Below, piece after piece: positions 11,285 through 22,529 of a stretch of DNA of 64,000 nucleotides. Source of the DNA: Phyllostachys edulis (lineage: Eukaryota; Streptophyta; Magnoliopsida; Poales; Poaceae). Below the pieces are notes generated by a model, which did no database searches, was not told the origin of the DNA, and saw only the letters and a program-made list of their open reading frames with translations. Where the stretch lies: positions 71,691,482-71,755,481 of the forward strand of contig CM070562.1 of assembly GCA_036346405.1 (NCBI GenBank), read 5' to 3'. Each line of letters begins with the position of its first letter. The stretch's first letter is position 1. The position numbers and the translations under genes were made by a program.

Positions 11285-14200
11285 GGGACCCAAAATATAA
11301 TTGACCCCTCTGCACTAGTCCAGAATCACACTAGTGCACACAGTGTCAACACAGGTGAATATCGATCCACACAAGCGGTTAATAACATAAACATGTAATT
11401 TGATTAACGAATAAGCGTTTTGACCTTATGGTCGAGTTTACTATTATTAAGCCACGCAGGGCTGACAAAGAAAATAAATAGCAGCAAAAATAGAAACGGT
11501 AGCGGCATCCCATCAATTCACCACAGGCAACCGACTGGGATCAAGACCCTACGATCAAGTACCTTCGATGAACTCCTCCACAAAAGTAGGCGATGACTCC
11601 TCCTCTTCTGTTGCATGTTTTACAACAAGCATGAGTACACAACCGTACTCGCAAGTCATACCACAAAAATGCAATTATAGATGATAGCTTATTCCAAAGA
11701 AATGGCTTCTGTGGTTCTTTTGCAGAAATACTGCATTTGGAGTTTGAATACAAGTAATAGATTGAAAGCATAATTCAAAACAAATAGACAAAAATAATTT
11801 AACAGTTTTATTTCACAAAGACACATAGCCTAATCAAGTTATTCACATAGCCATATGACTTAAGTCACACAGCTCCCTTCCCAAGGTTTTCATGAAAATC
11901 TACCCCTCGTATGAAATCTCTGAGCATGTCCATGACCGCGGACGCGGCTATTCGAATAGATTGATTTAACACTCTGCAGATGTTGTACACTTTACCCACA
12001 AGGTGCAATCAACTGGATTAGAGTTGATCACAACAAAACCTTTCAAAAACTTCATCTCAAGCATTGACACTCCTAGTGTGCTTTATGCTATACCAACCCT
12101 TCCACAGCGCTTGGCATAACACACACCGTTGGACAGGGACACGGTGAACCGCCCCGTGATGTGCACCCAACCACGGCGGTAACACACCTCCACCCATACA
12201 CACAGTCTAACCTACTACCTGAGTAGTCAATGTCAAGAATCCATAACTTACTAAGTTAAGCCTGTCCCATCAGGCATGTGGTTGTACGAGAGGCTCAGTT
12301 CAATGGTGCACAAAGTTAAGTCCTTAATTGACCAAGGCAAGACTTCCAATGTACTACTTAATCCTCACAAGACACAAAGTTATTAAGCCCATGCACACAG
12401 CTCCACCAAAAGTAGCACACAGTATCCACTATTTGCCCCAGTCTAAATCCTTTCCCACCATGTTGGTTAAGTGCAACATATGCCATCAACGAGTAACAGC
12501 ACATAGTATAGACAGTTTTTATCACATAGTTCTATAGTCACTTAGTCAAGTTTATATTTGCAACTTACATGAGATGATGACTCGTAGCATGGCTAAGCAA
12601 TCTAATCGTATCTAACCAACCCACATTGGTAATACCATAGCACCAACTAAATATGAACCAATCTAGGGTGACAAAAGATTATGACATAACAATTAATCAA
12701 GGTGGGTGTAACAAATTGGACAATAGCTATACCCAAAAGCATTCAAATACATACTTAAAGTAAATGCAATAATTTGAATCAAAGTACTTTGAAAACTGGG
12801 TTCAATATGATCAAAGGTATAACTTGCCTTGGAAAAGGTCTTGGTATTGATCTTGGTCTTGAGGTGCTTCTTCTTCTTCAAATCTTCCTGAGGTATCGAC
12901 GTCTACTCGCAAACGAAACAAACAAACAAAACAGATAAAAACAGACGCATAAAAAACTCCAAAAATTAAATAAAAATCTCAAATAAATAGATCTCGAATT
13001 TAGAAATTTGAATGGGCTCAACCGGAGTTCAAATGCAAAAGATATGAGCTTGGGAAGTTTGAAATAGAAGAAAAACCTAATTTTGGATTATCCGAATTAT
13101 CTTTCAAAAGAAAATCAGAATAATGACGTCAGCTGACGTCAGCGAAGACATTTTCTGGAAATAAAAGAAATTAAAAAGAATTTTCGACACGTGGGACCCA
13201 CACGTCAGACTCATGGCTCACGGTAGACCGAGTCCACTGAGCCATGACTTTGGATTGGATCTGATCCGCCGCATCAGCACTGAGGTGGAGGCTGACTGGG
13301 CGAAAACATGGCTGCCACGCATGCACAGAGGCTGAGCTGGCTGCACACGTGGACGTACACGTCGGCTGGACGACAACGACGGCTCTGGAACAGACGGTCG
13401 CCGGCGAACGGCTGCGCTCTGGTGAGAGTGGATGGCACCAATGTGTACCTGGCGCTATTGCACACCTGGTGAACCTACTCCGGGTGATCGGGGACGTCGG
13501 TGGCGACCGACGACGAGCTCGAAGCGGCGGAGCGGATCTGTTATTGTCGGATGACGGCTCTGGCGGGGTATTGGCATCGGGGAAGGTCTCTGGAGATAGA
13601 TCCGGTGACGCTGATCACGGTGGTGTGCTCAACGATGACGCGGCGGCGACGGCGGCGGCGCAATTTGAAGAAATTGAGCTCCGACCAAAAACCCTAAATC
13701 ACGGATTACGGCGGCGTTAGGGCTCGAGAGAGGGAGAGGGCTGGGGCTTGAGGTTGCGGGGGCGATTGCGAACCCGAGGGGTCCTATTTATAGGGCCAGG
13801 GTGGCACGAGATAGAAAGATCCCAAATCGAGTCCGTGAGGAACATGAAAGAGAAAACCGGGATTCTTAGAGATAGAATCCGATTTGGTGACGTTTGAATG
13901 CAGATATGGACGCGGGATAGCTAGCGATAGAATTTGGTAACAAAATCCGGGGCGGTTTAGTTGGGAGGGTCCCGTTGTCGGACGAGACCTCGAGGAGTTC
14001 CAATGGTGGACGGCCGCGAGCGCGTGTGAGGAAGAAGCCGAGTCGGGGACGACGACGCATCAGCGGGTCCACTAGCCAGCGGAAGAAGGGCGTGGCGCGA
14101 GCGACGATCTGATCCAAGCGTCCAACACTGATCTGACGGTGACGCATTTAATGGGTCAATGGCCGAAAGCACGCCAAAGATCGGCGCATAATGCTAGGCC

Positions 14201-14536
14201 GCAAGGGAATAGGGTTTGGGTTTCGGCCCAACCGATTATCTGAGATTTTAATAGGTTTTCTTTATAAGAAAATAGCAGAAATTCAAACAAACAATAGAAA
14301 ATAGCAAATGAACTTGGAAAAATTCTAGAAAAATCTAGAAAATATATCCAAGCACATAGAACCCAAATAAAATAGTTTTGGACACTGTTCATGTTGACTT
14401 TAGTCATATTAAATGGCTTTGATGTACAAAGTCCATATTAAACTTTTGATTTAAATTCAGATAAAATCCAAATGGTGAATTTTCTCCTACTAACTATTTA
14501 AAAGACTTTTAAAGCTCTGAAAATTGGGATGTTACA
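11285..14536 (-). mobile_element. Family T element (copy 1), nested in copy 2
   Basis: The minus-strand 5' end TGTAACATCCCAATTTTC is at 14536, nearly identical over 300 bp to copy 0. A TATA box CCTATAAATAGG lies at about 13788, with AAACCCTAA nearby. The hairpin module is at 11948-11980 and 11633-11650. The 3' end is placed at about 11285 from the junction with copy 2; TGTCAACACAGG at 11343 is the alternative. I could not find a clean target duplication, so the left boundary is approximate. Confidence 0.6.
11633..11980 (-). repeat. Conserved hairpin module, T copy 1
   Basis: On the minus strand the order is CATCTGCAGAGT (11972-11980 core), CTATTCGAATAG (11948-11959), GTCC-N-GGTCAT-GGAC, then GAGTAC-N6-GTACTC (11633-11650). 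The first stem has one mismatched arm in this copy. Confidence 0.75.
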
Positions 14537-16130
14537 ATTGCCCTCGCCGTGCCACGTTCTAGCTCAGGCGTGCCTCCACGCCACCAGAAGACCATTGGAG
14601 CCTCATCGCCGACAAGACCCGAACGCCGTCGTCGCCCTTTGTCTCGCCGTCAGCCACCGCATCACACTCCATTGACGTTTAGGTGCACATCATGTTTCTC
14701 GTGACCTCCCCTACCTTTTGCGCAGAAGCAATCGCCTCGCCGTGGCGTGTAGCGCCGACGAGCTCATTGGCAAAGCGTTGCCACACATCGGCATGACGTG
14801 GCACGCCCACGTTAGCGCCACGCCAGCGCCATGTCAGCGCTAGCGCCACAATAGCATCACGTGTGAGCCTGTGCCAATGCCTACGTAGTAACAGCTGCTG
14901 TTGTGCAGACCTGGTCTACCATAGACTTTTGACCGCCCATGGACAGTGCATTGACCGTAGGGCCCACTTGTTAGTAGTTTTTTTCCCATAGAAAAGAATT
15001 TGGCTGGGAAAGTAATTTCGGCGATGACATCAGGGTGCGTCATATTCCGAAATTCCTATAGAAAAATAAATTAGTAAATTCTAGAAATTGAATTTAGTTA
15101 ATTTCTTTAGGGTATAATTTTCCAAGGACTCGTTCTCCTTCATACGAGCTCCGATTTCAAAGATTCAGATTTCTAAATTCATCTAAAATTAAGATCTACC
15201 AAACCAAACCAAAATTATTTAATTTGGAGTTAATTTGAATTAATTTGAATTTTGTTTGAATTTAGCTCATTTTCGCGTATAGATTTTGACGACTCTGGAG
15301 AGCTTGAACCTTTTGAAGAATTAGATCCTCAGAACTTTGAGAAAGGCAAGTTACACTCTCTGATCATATTTGAGCCCATTATTTAAAATTATTTAATTTC
15401 TATTTAAATTCTGGCATGCTTATTTATAGTCCAGTTATTTTAAATTCCTGTTTTAAATTCTTAGTTAATTCATTTCCTTTGTATGGCCAATATTGATGTT
15501 TGATTAATCATTCCCTTGTCACCTTAGTTGAAATAAAATAAATTGGCAGAGCTTATGCTTAGACCAAAAATCTTGATTTGGGGAATTTAGCCAAAATATT
15601 CAAACATGATTTAAAATTGAGACTATGGTATTGTTCTTACCATAGAAGTTTTAGAAAATGTTTTGACATGAAAAATAAATAAAATTGGTTTAGACTTCGG
15701 TGAGTTGGACCGTTGGTGGGTGCAAGTTTATGCACGGGCTCAATGCAGTGAATGATTGAGGCCCACGGGTTGTTTTGGAAGTCGCCCAGTCATGTAAGGA
15801 CTGCTCTACGAGTTGCGGATTGTTAAACCATAATCGTACTGCCACAAGTCTGGTGTGGGACAGACTTGGCTGATTAAGCTATACTGTTTCACCGTAATTG
15901 TGTCATTCAGAGGTGTGGATGTCGTGAAGACTTGTTGTTAATACTCACATGGCGCAAGAGGGCGTTATCGTTTGGTGCGAAGCCTATGGTAGCGAAACCT
16001 TAGCGGGCATAATTATGTTGAAATAGTGTAGGGTAAAGGCCTCATGATAGTTGCTTAGTCGCACACCTTCAGAAGCGTGTCTAGGCCGACATGTTAAGCA
16101 AACTGTCTCTTATGGGTAAAGCTATACCAA

Positions 16131-16525
16131 CTCTGCAGAGTATTAATCTATTCGAATAGTTGCGTCTGTGGTCAAGGACATGCTGAGGAAAGTCTTTTGT
16201 GGATTAGACTTATTTTTTTCTAAAATAATTTCAAACTCAGATGTTTTTGGATATTTTATCCAATTAGAAAATTTGGGCAGAAAGCATGGTGTAAGGGGTT
16301 AGTCCTTCACCATTTGTGTATGGAGGTTTATCCGATAATTAAGATTGATCAAAATAAAAGTTTTATTTTTAATTATATATTAAAATTGCCTTGATACTTA
16401 GTAATTGTATTTAAACTTGAAAATGCCACTTTATGCAAAAACAACCATATAAACCTTCCTTTGACATTGTTCTGCACACATTATATCTGTTATTGGGTGT
16501 AACTTACAGAGTACATTTTGTACTC
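16131..16525 (+). repeat. Conserved hairpin module, T copy 2
   Basis: CTCTGCAGAG at 16131-16140, CTATTCGAATAG at 16148-16159, the GGACATGCT block just after, and GAGTAC-ATTTT-GTACTC at 16509-16525. All three palindromes are perfect here. Confidence 0.8.
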
Positions 16526-16619
16526 ACCCTTGCTTAATAAAATATTGTTCAGAGGAGAAGGACTTCACCACCGGTGTGGATCTCGATGACTAGTGTCACG
16601 ACCCGACCCGGGGTCAGCC

Positions 16620-16830
16620 GAGAGGTCCTCCAAGATCACCCGGAAAGTCCACCAGGACCTCCTAGGAGGTCCAGCAGGATCTCTCGGACAGTCCTCCAGG
16701 ACCTCCCAAGAGGTCCAGCAGGATCACCTGGAGGTCCAGAGAACGGACCCGAGGAGGTCTTAAGACCCAGGACGACCCCAAGTGCCACGATCTGACTCGA
16801 GGGTGGTCGAGAGACCAAACCCAGGGAGGT
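16620..16830. repeat. GGACCTCC/GGAGGTCC inverted and direct repeats
   Basis: Repeats of GAGGTCCTCCAAGATC, AGGACCTCCTAGGAGGTCC and related 10-20 bp words alternate in orientation every 25-35 bp near the 3' end of T copy 3. Confidence 0.6.
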
Positions 16831-17128
16831 CGTGAGACTTGGAAAAGCCCCAAGTCTCCTGTGTTCCGAACTAGTCCCAAGGATCACGGCTAGCTCACAC
16901 AGCAAACAATAGTGGTAACATTCATCAACGCAAACTTTATTAACAACAAAAGAGTTGATTACAAGGATGGCTTACAAGCCGGCAAAAGCAAAATACACAG
17001 CGGAAGCAAAATAACAAGTCCACTCGATACACCACAGGCAATCGGTTGGAGGGCGTTGCCTAGTCGACCTGGTCCTCTTCTTCAACATAGAGGTCCTCTC
17101 TTGCTCAATTATCAAATCAAGAAAGAAT

Positions 17129-17516
17129 AAGCACAACAACCGTGCTCGCAAGTTACACCCGTCAAATAACAGAATGATATGCATACAAGGATATCTTAAA
17201 GGAAGGCTTATAAGGTTGTCTTTGCAAAAAGCCGAATTTATTTCCAATTACAGGTAATAAGTTCCAAAGCATGGAATAATAATTAAAATTCATTTTCAAA
17301 GTCTTAGTTTTACAGTTAGATAACATTCATCAACGAGGTGGTGAAGGATACCCTCCTGTCACAAGGCTCCCCACCCAAAACCCATTTGGATAGAGATCCA
17401 AAACAGTTTAACAAAGTCATTTGAAACACAAAACTGAAAAGCTAACTTGGAGTGGCTTTGCTAGCATGTCCGTGACCGTGGACACAGCTATTCGAATAGT
17501 TTTACACTCTGTAGAG
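17129..17516 (-). repeat. Conserved hairpin module, T copy 3
   Basis: CTCTACAGAG (minus; 17507-17516), CTATTCGAATAG (17488-17499), GTCC-ACGGTCAC-GGAC, and AGCAC..GTGCT (within 17129-17147). The last stem differs from the GAGTAC..GTACTC of other copies by a paired T-A to C-G change. Confidence 0.8.
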
Positions 17517-19180
17517 GTGTACTGCTTTACCCACACGACATGATTTCTCTAGTTTTCTTGGCATCCATCGATATCACCACTCATTACCGAAGGTAAGTGG
17601 TCTAGAGCTCATGACAAGGCCTTTACAATGCTCCATTCCACCGCAGGGTTATGGCCCCGTCTTGCGTCAGGTGGGACTAACAGGTCATCACATGACTACC
17701 CATCGCATCAATGGGATCGACCGCGATGGAACATTGCAAATTAGTCAGCCAGGTCCCGCCCACACAGGACATGTGGTTGCACGGTGTGGCCAACAAAGGA
17801 ACGCTCGAAGACCGGTTCTCAACTGATTTGGGCGACTTCCACAAACCCATGGGCATCGACCATAGAAATGATACGATCCCGTGCATCAACATGCACCAAC
17901 CAGACAGCCCATTCGCCCAAGTCCAAATCAATTTTTCCTTTTCTTTGCTTTACCAAAACATTTGCAAAACCTCCATGACAACCCAATGTCATGGTTAAAA
18001 ACATTTAGACAACAAAGGTCTTTTGGCAGCAAAACTCCCAAAACAGATTTTTGGTCTAAACTTGACTAGGCACAGATTTTTGCAACATGCTAGTTCATGC
18101 TAATGTACCAACTAGCTCTTTACTACGGTGACAAGGGGTGATCGGATCAGTAATCAAATTTGGGTGTACAAAGGAACTAGGAATAACTATGAAGTTAAAA
18201 CTGAGATTTAAATTACTTGAATTGAAATAAGCATGCAGTAATAATTTGAAACACAACTTAAATAATTTGAGATACTAGGTTCAATATGTTCAAGGGTGTA
18301 ACTTGTTTTGCTCGAAGGCTTGGGTGTCTTCTTCTTCAAAGAGTTCGGGCTCCTCAGCGTCGTCGCAATCTACACGAGAGAACAAAGCAAACTCAAATAA
18401 AGCTCAAGTAAAACCCAAAAGAACTCCAAAGAACCACCAAGCTAGAACCAACAGAAAGACTTCGATGGCTAGGAGGAGGTCCAAGGAACTGGTCGGGAGA
18501 GCAAGAGAACTGAATGAAGAGAAAGGCAAGGATAGAGAGCTGCTCAAGCTTATATATAGCTAGAGCTGCTGAGAGTTTCAAAGGCTCACAAGTTCAAGGG
18601 TAGGTGGAGGAGGAGACGGGAGCAGGTAAAGGAGGAGACAACTGAGGCAAAGGGGGTACAAGGGAAAAGATAGCATTTAATGTGCTGCAGCAGTGTTTAA
18701 TGCACACAGACTCTCGTGGTACTGAGACACAATGAGAGGAAGAAGGAAATGAGTAGAGGACCTGAGAAGGTGGTCCCACTGGAGGAGTGGTCGTGACCCA
18801 GGGGAGGTCGTGACCGCAAAGGTGGTTTTTGCAAAAGGACCAAGGGGAGGTCGTGACCAGGAGGGGAGGTCGTGACCATAAGAGAGTAGTCTTGACCACG
18901 AGGGTGGTCTTTGCAAAAAGACCAGAAGTTGAGAGGAGGAGTAGGTCCAAAAGACAAGGAAAGAGGGCTCGATGAAACAGAGCTGTCCGATTTTGATCGG
19001 GTGGACCAAGGCGATAGGAACGTTCGGACCGCCCGAACGTTTATCTCCATCAGACCGCCCAAACTCAATCGGACGCTCCTCGAGAGGGGAAAGGCGCGGG
19101 CGCTGGATCGGACCACGCGAAGGAAAAGGGAGATCAAACGAAATGGAGGATCTAACAGAGGAGATCCAGGGAAGGAGATC

Positions 19181-19552
19181 CAAAGGAGGTCTTGACGGCC
19201 AGGATGAACTCGAGGGAGGTCCTGACGGTCAAGATGAAATCAAAGGGAGGTCTTGACGGCCAGGATGAATTCGAGGGAGGTCCTGACGGTCAAGATAGAA
19301 TCAAAGGGAGGTCTTGACGGCAAGGATGAACTCGAGGGAGGTCCTGACGGTCAAGATGAAATCAAAGGGAGGTCTTGACGGCTAGGATGAACTCGAGAGA
19401 GGTCCTAACGGTCAAGATGAAATCAAAGGGAGGTCTTGACGGCCAGGATGAATCCGAGTGAGGTTCTGACGGTTAGGATGGAATCAAAGGGAAGTCTTGA
19501 CGGCCAGGATGAACTCGAGAGAGGTCCTGACGGTCAAGATGAAATCAAAGGG
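19181..19552 (+). repeat. 61-bp tandem repeat, six units
   Basis: Six head-to-tail units of 61 bp begin CAAAGGGAGGTCTTGACGG. Each unit holds two diverged half units of about 30 bp, both with GAGGTCYTGACGGYCA. Units differ by a few substitutions. The array sits at the 5' end of T copy 3. Confidence 0.85.
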
Positions 19553-19559
19553 AGTCACA

Positions 19560-20094
19560 TCACGAGATTTCATCATGATATTTGTAGCAATGTCACTCAC
19601 CTTGAATTTGACTGCTAGAAATCAATAAGCCGTGTTGTGATACACATATCCTACAAAGACACAATCGACAGTCTTAGGACCAAGCTTTCTTTTCTTCAAC
19701 AACGACACGTGCACTTTTGCAAGGCAACCCCACGTCCGAAGAAATGATAAGTTAGGTTTCCTCATCTTCCATCCTTCATAAGGTGTTTTCTCACAATTGC
19801 GAGGTAGGACCCTATTTTGGACATAATTAGCTGTGAAAGCTGCTTTATGTCACCATGAGTCCGACACACCTGGACTTTGTAAAACGGCATGAACCAAATC
19901 ACAAATAGTTCAGTTCTTTCGTTCGGCTACTCCATTTGATTGAGGTGAGTATGGTAGAGTAATTTCATAAATTATTCTACTTTCTTCAGTATTGGCAGAA
20001 TTCCTTGGAAATATATTCACCACCTCGGTCTGACCTTAACCGTTTGATTTTGTTTTTTAGTTGGTTTGCACCTCATTACTAATCTTAACAGCTG
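19560..20094 (-). pseudogene. Copia-type integrase fragment
   Basis: The minus-strand reading contains the integrase signatures RSDRGGEY, SNGVAERKN and a following TPYEGW..KPNLSFLRTWGC, the usual order for Ty1/copia integrase up to the GFVGY-like block. A frameshift after RSDRGGEYISKEF and several in-frame stops show decay. It continues the Copia fragment at 26056-27440 across an insertion. Confidence 0.75.
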
Positions 20095-20123
20095 TTGCAC
20101 CTCATTACTAATCTTAACAGCTG
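20066..20123 (+). repeat. Perfect 29-bp tandem duplication
   Basis: The 29 bases at 20066-20094 are repeated without change at 20095-20123. The duplication lies exactly where Copia homology stops and foreign sequence starts. Confidence 0.9.
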
Positions 20124-20493
20124 GTGGAAACGCCGCTATTGGGCTTTATCTACATCGGTGAAAATCGCCGCCGTCCGATCAGCAGCGTCGCGTGTTCTGG
20201 AAGTTTGGTTTCGTCGCGCGTTGCCGTCCGATCATGCTCCGGTGTGTACTTGCTGCCGGATCGTCCTTGTTGCTTCGCGCGCCATGCGCCTACCGCCCCG
20301 ATTAGCTTCGCTTTGCTTATGCGCCGCCAAGGGCGCGTGCTGTGTGTTGTCCTATCTTCTCAACACTGCTTGTTTCGTTTGCTCCGCTCTCTTTAAATCA
20401 CCAGCGACCGCCTGCTCTCGTGTTGTTTGGTGGTCCGCGCCTTCAAGGGCCCTCTCGCCGAAGCTTCGATCGGGTCCATAAGCGATGCCTTTT
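20124..20493. other. GC-rich unassigned insert sequence
   Basis: This is GC-rich sequence of unknown origin inside the Copia element. The open frames (cysteine- and serine-rich) are not recognised and not called. Confidence 0.35.
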
Positions 20494-20849
20494 GATTTTT
20501 TTCAAATAATCCATTTTTATTATTAATTACAACATTATACTGCGATAATATTTTTACAGAAATATACTCATATCGCTGAACCGTTGGGTGACTGAACCCA
20601 ATAGCTTCAATCGGCTGAGCGACTATGACACTTGTCGCTCAATGGTTGGTCCTAGTGTGCAATTTCACTCATCTAGTCAAGATGCATTGTGCCCGTTAGG
20701 CGACAAGTGTCGAAGTCGCTCAACCGTTGAGCTACTGGATCCAGTGCCCAACGGTTCGGCGACAGGAGTATATTTCTGTAAAAAAATATTATCACAAATA
20801 TAATGTTGTAATTAATAATAATAAATAAATTATTGTGAAAAAAAATTCC
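20494..20849. mobile_element. Foldback element / long-TIR MITE
   Basis: The 356 bp are nearly palindromic. The left arm (TTATTATTAATTACAACATT, then TTTTTACAGAAATATACTC) pairs with the right arm ending TGTTGTAATTAATAATAATA. The inner parts also pair (GAACCGTTGGG on the left, CCCAACGGTTC on the right). The element is bracketed by the 7-bp direct repeat GCCTTTT (20487-20493 and 20850-20856). The internal motif GCGAC-N-GACACTTGTCGC occurs on both arms. Confidence 0.75.
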
Positions 20850-20856
20850 GCCTTTT

Positions 20857-21628
20857 CATCGCTTCCATCGCGCCTTCGCGTCTGTGCTCGAGTGCGTCCT
20901 TTTTATTCGCTTCCTTCGCGTCTGTTTCGTCAACATCGCTTTGCACGCGCCTTTTTATTCTCTTATAGCGCTGTCACTTTTCTAATAGTGTTCCTGAACT
21001 TGCAATCAAAAATAAACTTTACGGTACACTGCCAACAACTAGATTTAATACATAACAGTAGTCAGAAGAAACAAATCCTCCAACAAAGAAAAAAAAAAGA
21101 TACCGGCCATATATATTTGTTCAAGCTTTGCTACCGTCAGAAAACTGTGTGCATCATCATACATAAATACATAATAGATTGATAGTCATTTTTTCCTCCT
21201 CCCTAACACCAACTGTACCACCTCTCCTGTACAAACCAGCGAGTTCAGAAGGTGAACCCTCAGAGCTCTGTCATACCAACTGACAAAACTCAACAGACGC
21301 TTGCAGGTAAAAGGTACATTCTCGTAACCAGTTACATGACGCATTACATAAGTTAATTCTTACTATTTACTGCAACATAACAATACACACCCATTAATTA
21401 CACAGGCCTACATCACCGACTTCCTATTCTACGCTTGAGCCACCAGCTAAGAAGTTAAGGTCACCTACATCATCGACAAAGTGATATAAGCACGCCATAC
21501 AAAACAACACGATCTTAGGTATAACGAACTGCCCTCTTACAATCCGAAGTACTTACCATCTTACAGTAAAAAAAAGAGTTACCAACCTGTCATACTGTCT
21601 CTTTTTAATTAACTACCTGTTTTGTTCC
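20857..21628. other. Unassigned insert sequence
   Basis: The first 100 bp are pyrimidine-rich with repeated TTCGCGTCTG; the remainder is AT-rich. No coding or repeat structure was recognised. Confidence 0.35.
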
Positions 21629-21977
21629 TGTAACAGCCTCGATTTTTGGGATTGTTAAACCCTTCACAACAGTCTAGGATGTGCAGTTGCAAAGTAAACA
21701 GCGTCTCAAGCAAGTTTTTGGTTATAACAAAAACCAGACTTTTATTACACAAGATTAAGGTTTAACAGCCTATTTTAACACTGACATGTGCATCCAAGCC
21801 CAAAGTTAATATAATATAAGACAAAAAAACTTCAAACCACAAGCACGCTTGAGCGCGGTTGAGACCTAATAACAGCAATCATCGCTGTCTGGTGATCCTG
21901 CCAAAACTTTCATCATCAAGATCCTCGAGGTTTTCCCATATTTTCTCTGTAGATGATTTTGCAAATTATGCAAGAAT

Positions 21978-22284
21978 GAGTACAACTTCCGTACTCAACA
22001 AGCCACATGGAAAAGCTAAATAATTATATACAATGAGTTCAATGGATGGTTAGGGTTTACCTTAACAGGCATATGTGGATGCAATTTGTATTTAAAGCGG
22101 ATTATCTTTAAAACAGCAAAACAATAATAAATAATAACATCAGGGGTTTCTCAACAAACTCAAATACCAACTTATCATCTCAAAAACTCTACTTATGCCT
22201 CATGTACTGGAATCACCCATAACACAGCTTCATTAACCGGAAGCACGACGTATTCGAATATCTTTAATTATTCACTCTGTAGAG
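21978..22284 (-). repeat. Conserved hairpin module, T copy 4
   Basis: CTCTACAGAG (minus; 22275-22284), a degenerate TATTCGAATA (22251-22260, outer C-G pair lost), and GAGTAC-N7-GTACTC at 21978-21996. This is the most diverged of the six copies, yet its stems are kept. Confidence 0.7.
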
Positions 22285-22529
22285 TCGCCCAACTTTACCC
22301 ACAAGATATCTCAAGCTCGTACTGTCAGAACATAGACACGCAACACGTTAGCGTGCGACTGAGCTGAGATAACAAAATTTTTTCACTGCTCAACCTTTCT
22401 AACCTCTACCTAGTAGGTTTTAACTCCATACAGCCCTCGGGAGACTGCACCGGCCATAGTGGATCTTGCACCCCTATGCTGATGGCACATACCGTTGTGT
22501 AGACTACCGAGTGTCCATGCAGGCCCACC

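Larger units (their letters stand above)
10316..16593 (+). mobile_element. Family T element (copy 2), host of a nested T element
   Basis: It starts TGTAACATCCCAAG inside a gypsy LTR and continues to 16593, where a minus-strand T element begins. A TATA box CTATAAAAGGG lies near 11110. The stretch is split by another T element at about 11285-14536; sequence left and right of that insert (ending CACCATCGCA, resuming ATTGCCCTCGCC) reads as one body. The conserved hairpin module is at 16131-16159 and 16509-16525. The 3' end is missing: alignment with the copy at 31107-36269 stops at GACTAG. No coding potential is seen. Confidence 0.6.
16594..19559 (-). mobile_element. Family T element (copy 3) with GGAGGTC repeats
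   Basis: The minus-strand 5' end is TGTGACTCCC at 19559 and the 3' end reads ..GGTCGTGACA at 16594. The hairpin module is at 17488-17516 and 17129-17147. A TATA-like box TATATATAAGC (minus) is near 18551. The flanks do not form a target duplication (ACTAG left in T copy 2, TCACG right in Copia), so one end has probably been rearranged. Much of the sequence consists of GGAGGTC/GACCTCC motifs in tandem and inverted order. Confidence 0.55.

Noticed and set aside
11948..11959. TTCGAAT in the conserved palindrome as a tRNA B box
   Set aside because: The flanking bases do not give the full GGTTCRANYCC box, no A box lies at the right distance, and no cloverleaf can be drawn.
13274..14172. Open frames of 60-123 residues within T copy 1
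   Set aside because: They lie around the TATA region of the element, differ from the matching region of copy 0, and show no domain.
16574..16905. Arginine- and proline-rich frames near the T copy 3 end
   Set aside because: They are produced by the GGACCTCC repeats on both strands.
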